Source of the DNA: Pseudomonadota bacterium
GTDB taxonomy: Bacteria; Pseudomonadota; Gammaproteobacteria; JAKAQQ01
DNA length: 9,519 nucleotides
NCBI GenBank assembly: GCA_021852325.1
Contig: JAJZNM010000102.1
Location: 1 to 9,519 of the forward strand
Direction: 5' to 3'
Positions 6,790 to 9,519 of this stretch are shown here, one piece after another. Under the pieces are notes generated by a model. It had not been told where the DNA came from. It ran no database searches and worked only from the letters and a program-made list of their open reading frames with translations. Both the position numbers and the translations under genes were made by a program. Numbering within the stretch: position 1 is the first letter of the stretch; each line of letters opens with the position of its first letter.

Positions 6790-7876
6790 GGTCGGTGTGG
6801 GACAGGGATCCCATCGCGGACCCACCCGCCTCGGGGGCGATGGAGGCCAGTTCACCGAGAATGTGCTCGACCCAGCCACCTCCTTCGGTTTCTGAAGCGC
6901 GACCGGCCTCGCAGACCAGGCGGCGAAGCCTCGCGGCCCCCGAAAAACCCCGCATCACCGTCAGGAGTGGCTGGAACAGGCGCTGCCTCGATTCATGGCC
7001 ATCCGTGGGCGACTGGAATACCCGGGACAGATAGGCCCCATAGCCTTGAATCACCTTGAGACGGGATGGCACCGGGCTCCTGCGCAATCCTGCCGCCGCT
7101 TCAAGCGCAGCCAGCCACAGGGGGTCCTCCAGTATCTTGCGTCCCACCATGACGCCATCCACCTGACCCAAGAGGTCATGGACCTGGCTTGATGAGCGGA
7201 TGCCGCCATTGAGCACGATCTCGAGGCCGGGATATTTCTGTTTCAGTCGGATGACGGAATCATAATCCAGGGGAGGCAGGCTCCGGTTGGCCTTGGGGCT
7301 CACGCCATCCAGCCAGGCCATGCGTGCATGCACAAAAAAAGTGTTGCAGCCCTGCTCAGCGACCGCCCGGACGAACGATTCGAGAAACGAAGGCTCTAGG
7401 TGATGATCGAATCCCAGGCGGCATTTGATTGTGACCGGAATCGGGACGGCGTCCCGGATTGCGGAAACCATCGCGCCGACCCGTCCAGGGTTTTCCATGA
7501 GGCAGACCCCGAACCCACCCCTCAACACCTTCGGACTGGGGCAGCCGACATTCAGGTTGATTTCATCATAACCGGCCTTCCAGCCCAAGTAAGCTGCCTG
7601 GCTCACCGGTACGGGGTCATCCCCACCAAGTTGCAGCGCAATCGGGTGTTCGGCAGGATGGAAATCGATGCGCTTCGACGGATCGGCCCCGCGAACTAGA
7701 GTCTGGACCGGAAACATCTCGCTATAGAGCCAGGCCTCCGTGCCGATCAGACGCAGCAGGTAACGGAAATGGCGGTCCGTCCAACCCATGAGCGGTGCCA
7801 CGGCGATGCGATGCGCGGCAGGCGTCCGAGTTGCCGGTTGAGGTGCGGATCCACTCACAGACGGGTCATCTGGCAT
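6740..7876 (-). CDS. dusA: DusA, tRNA-dihydrouridine(20/20a) synthase
   Basis: A 378-residue FMN- and NADPH-dependent enzyme that reduces uridine to dihydrouridine in the tRNA D-loop. The TIM barrel shows the FMN-binding start VAPLMGWTD (26-34), the catalytic-cysteine motif NVGCPSPKV (109-117, Cys112), VTIKCRLG (148-155, Lys151), His183 in FVHARMAWL, NGGI (223-226) and MVGRKILEDPLW (243-254). The insert ARMAWLDGVSPKANRSLPPLDY-like (184-205) is typical of DusA and separates it from DusB and DusC. The helical tRNA-binding domain follows (about 270-345). E. coli DusA is 345 aa; here about 20 N-terminal residues and a Pro/Ser-rich tail of about 28 residues are extra. The tail runs into the opposite-strand end of pckG (50-bp overlap). 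The ATG at 7874-7876 lacks a clear Shine-Dalgarno sequence; translation may start at this ATG on a leaderless message or at the in-frame GTG at codon 7. Confidence 0.95.
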   Translation of the reverse strand: MPDDPSVSGSAPQPATRTPAAHRIAVAPLMGWTDRHFRYLLRLIGTEAWLYSEMFPVQTLVRGADPSKRIDFHPAEHPIALQLGGDDPVPVSQAAYLGWKAGYDEINLNVGCPSPKVLRGGFGVCLMENPGRVGAMVSAIRDAVPIPVTIKCRLGFDHHLEPSFLESFVRAVAEQGCNTFFVHARMAWLDGVSPKANRSLPPLDYDSVIRLKQKYPGLEIVLNGGIRSSSQVHDLLGQVDGVMVGRKILEDPLWLAALEAAAGLRRSPVPSRLKVIQGYGAYLSRVFQSPTDGHESRQRLFQPLLTVMRGFSGAARLRRLVCEAGRASETEGGGWVEHILGELASIAPEAGGSAMGSLSHTDPSRSRPVPAGCGPTPL

Positions 7877-7882
7877 AAGACA

Positions 7883-7888
7883 ATTCTA
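7883..7888 (-). promoter_or_regulatory. Possible -10 element of dusA (leaderless transcript?)
   Basis: On the minus strand TAGAAT, close to TATAAT, ends 6 nt before the dusA ATG. Transcription from it would begin at or within a base or two of the start codon, fitting the absence of a Shine-Dalgarno sequence. No good -35 box is visible at 16-18 bp upstream, so this is only a candidate. Confidence 0.3.
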
Positions 7889-7971
7889 GTCGATCAGGCT
7901 CGCGATCAGCGGATCGATACCCTCTTATGCGCTGGCGCTCCAGGTGGAGCCATCCCGTCAGGCCTCATGCA

Positions 7972-7999
7972 TTGAAAAACGCTGATTGCATCCCCATCT
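7972..7999 (+). promoter_or_regulatory. Sigma-32 (RpoH) heat-shock promoter of clpB
   Basis: TTGAAA (7972-7977) is followed after 14 nt by CCCCATCT (7992-7999). This matches the known sigma-32 consensus (CTTGAAA, 13-15 nt, CCCCATNT), with the full -10 element exact and the -35 element missing only the leading C. It lies 50 bp upstream of the clpB start and points towards it. clpB is a standard member of the RpoH regulon in Proteobacteria. Transcription would begin near 8006, giving a leader of about 45 nt. Confidence 0.88.
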
Positions 8000-8049
8000 A
8001 GCAAGACAGATCGTTCCTTCATAGAGGCCTTGGAGAGTGAGGAATCCCC

Positions 8050-9519
8050 GTGCGCTTTGAAAAACTGACCACGAGTTTCCAGGATGCAATGGCCGATGCC
8101 CAGTCCATCGCGGCCGGACAGGACCACGCAAACATCGAACCGGCACACCTCCTGCTCGCCTTCCTGCGACAGGAGCACGGCACCGTGCGCCCCCTGCTCG
8201 AGCGCTCGGGTGGACAAATTCCGGTCATTGAAGCTGGCTTAAGCCGGATCCTCGGCCGGCTTCCGACCGTCGAAGGCAATGCCGGAGAAATCCATCTCTC
8301 GACGGATCTGAACCGCCTGCTCAACCTCACGGACAAGCTGGCGCAAAAGCGCCAAGATCGATTTATCGCATCCGAGCTTTTCCCTCTGGCCTTGATCGAC
8401 GACCGGGATCCCGCGGGCGACCTACTCCGCCAGGCTGGGGTCACCCGGCCCGCCCTGGAACGCACCATCGAAGCCTTGCGCGGGGGGTCACCGGTCGACC
8501 AGCCGGGCGCCGAAGATCAGCGCCAGGCACTCAATCGCTACACCCAAGACCTGACTGCCCGCGCCGAGCAGGGTAAGCTGGATCCGGTGATTGGGCGCGA
8601 TGAAGAAATCCGGCGCGTGATCCAGATCCTCCAGCGTCGGACCAAGAACAACCCGGTCCTCATTGGTGAACCCGGCGTCGGCAAAACCGCCATTGCTGAG
8701 GGGCTCGCCCAGCGCATGGTCAACGGGGACGTCCCGGAAAGCATGAAGCACAAACGCCTTCTTGTGCTGGATCTTCCTGCGTTGGTGGCAGGATCGAAGT
8801 TCCGGGGAGAGTTCGAAGAGCGTCTCAAGTCCATTTTGAAGGACATCGCCCAGCTGGAGGGGCGAGTTGTGCTTTTCATCGATGAGATTCATACGTTGGT
8901 GGGGGCAGGCAAGACCGAAGGTGCCATGGATGCGAGCAACATGCTGAAGCCCGCGTTGGCGCGTGGCGAACTGCATTGCATCGGCGCGACCACCCTGGAT
9001 GAATACCGTCAGCATATTGAGCGAGATGCAGCCCTCGAAAGAAGGTTCCAGAAGGTTTTGATCCAAGAACCCGGAGTCGCCGATACAATTGCCATCCTGC
9101 GCGGACTGAAAGAAAAATATGAAATTCATCATGGCGTTGAGATTACCGACTCGGCAATTATCGCGGCGGCTACACTCTCCCACCGCTACATCACAGACCG
9201 CCAGCTGCCGGACAAGGCGATCGACCTGATTGACGAGGCAGGCTCCAGAATCCGGACCGAGATCGAATCCAAGCCTGAATCCATTGACCGCCTGGAGCGG
9301 CGATTGATCCAGCTCCGGATCGAGCAGGAGGCGCTCGCCAAGGAGCACGATGAGGCTTCCCGGGAACGCCGTCAGAAACTGGCGGATGAGATCGAGAGTC
9401 TGCAACGTTCCTATAGCGACCTCGAGGAAGTCTGGAAGGCAGAAAAAGGCCGGTTACAGTCCGAAGTCGCGATCCAGGACCAGCTGGACCGGGCGCGGGT
9501 GGATCTCGAGGCTGCCCGC
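8050..9519 (+). CDS. clpB: ClpB, Hsp100 disaggregase (3' end beyond window)
   Basis: The first 490 codons of the cytoplasmic AAA+ disaggregase that, with DnaK, pulls polypeptides out of heat-induced aggregates. The full protein is usually about 860 residues; the frame is still open at the window edge. The N-terminal substrate domain (about 1-145) is followed by NBD1 with Walker A GEPGVGKT (206-213, Lys212), Walker B VVLFIDE (273-279, Glu279) and arginine fingers Arg331 and Arg332, all at the numbers known for E. coli ClpB. The coiled-coil middle domain begins near 410 and the window stops inside it. The first pore loop reads KFRGEF, with Phe251 where the family normally has Tyr. The start is GTG at 8050-8052, giving MRFEKLTTSFQ, in register with E. 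coli MRLDRLTNKFQ; GAGG (8039-8042) lies 7 nt upstream. A sigma-32 promoter precedes it. GTG is the only start that preserves the family N-terminus. Confidence 0.97.
   Translation, partial: MRFEKLTTSFQDAMADAQSIAAGQDHANIEPAHLLLAFLRQEHGTVRPLLERSGGQIPVIEAGLSRILGRLPTVEGNAGEIHLSTDLNRLLNLTDKLAQKRQDRFIASELFPLALIDDRDPAGDLLRQAGVTRPALERTIEALRGGSPVDQPGAEDQRQALNRYTQDLTARAEQGKLDPVIGRDEEIRRVIQILQRRTKNNPVLIGEPGVGKTAIAEGLAQRMVNGDVPESMKHKRLLVLDLPALVAGSKFRGEFEERLKSILKDIAQLEGRVVLFIDEIHTLVGAGKTEGAMDASNMLKPALARGELHCIGATTLDEYRQHIERDAALERRFQKVLIQEPGVADTIAILRGLKEKYEIHHGVEITDSAIIAAATLSHRYITDRQLPDKAIDLIDEAGSRIRTEIESKPESIDRLERRLIQLRIEQEALAKEHDEASRERRQKLADEIESLQRSYSDLEEVWKAEKGRLQSEVAIQDQLDRARVDLEAAR

Noticed and set aside
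6793..6829. GC-rich hairpin just after pckG as its terminator
   Set aside because: Only imperfect pairing between GGTGTGGG and CCCACC, without a T-run, and the DNA codes for the DusA C-terminus.
7937..7950. Small hairpin GCTCC-AGGT-GGAGC upstream of clpB
   Set aside because: Only 5 bp long, without a T-run, and upstream of the sigma-32 promoter, so it would not be in the clpB message; compatible with chance.
8488..9405. Minus-strand open frame of 305 codons opposite clpB
   Set aside because: The plus strand codes for ClpB with Walker A, Walker B and arginine fingers at canonical positions; the antisense frame is a shadow.

Overview
The window reads as an ordinary, densely packed chromosomal segment from a GC-rich bacterium, most likely a gammaproteobacterium. 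The evidence is the yoaA-tsaB gene pair (neighbours in E. coli too), a DusA-type dihydrouridine synthase, E. coli-like PhoB/PhoR, a ClpB that can be aligned almost residue for residue with E. coli ClpB, and a textbook sigma-32 heat-shock promoter. The phosphoenolpyruvate carboxykinase is the GTP-dependent type, unlike the ATP-dependent enzyme of enteric bacteria. I cannot name the genus.

Layout. Positions 1-190 hold no gene, only an 8-bp inverted repeat (16-41) and a strong minus-strand intrinsic terminator (63-91). From 191 to 4872 there is a tightly packed minus-strand cluster, in transcription order: yoaA (Fe-S helicase), tsaB (tRNA t6A biosynthesis scaffold), phoB (phosphate response regulator) and phoR (phosphate sensor kinase). 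The genes overlap or lie only 11 bp apart, and the terminator follows phoR, so this is probably one operon. A 162-bp divergent region (4873-5034) with a perfect 10-bp inverted repeat and several GTAAC/GTTAC half-sites separates yoaA from pckG, on the plus strand. The 3' end of pckG overlaps by 50 bp the 3' end of the convergent dusA (minus strand). A 173-bp divergent region (7877-8049) then separates dusA from clpB (plus strand), whose first 490 codons are present before the window ends.

How the genes relate. They are housekeeping and stress functions: phosphate sensing (PhoBR), tRNA modification (TsaB, DusA), DNA repair/replication-stress tolerance (YoaA), gluconeogenesis (PckG) and protein disaggregation (ClpB). 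There is no sign of a mobile element, CRISPR array, tRNA or rRNA gene, or a new defence or biosynthetic system. The items most worth a second look are the coupling of phoBR to yoaA-tsaB, the repeats in the yoaA/pckG intergenic region, a Tyr-to-Phe change in the ClpB pore loop, a C8 homopolymer inside phoR, and the overlapping pckG/dusA 3' ends.
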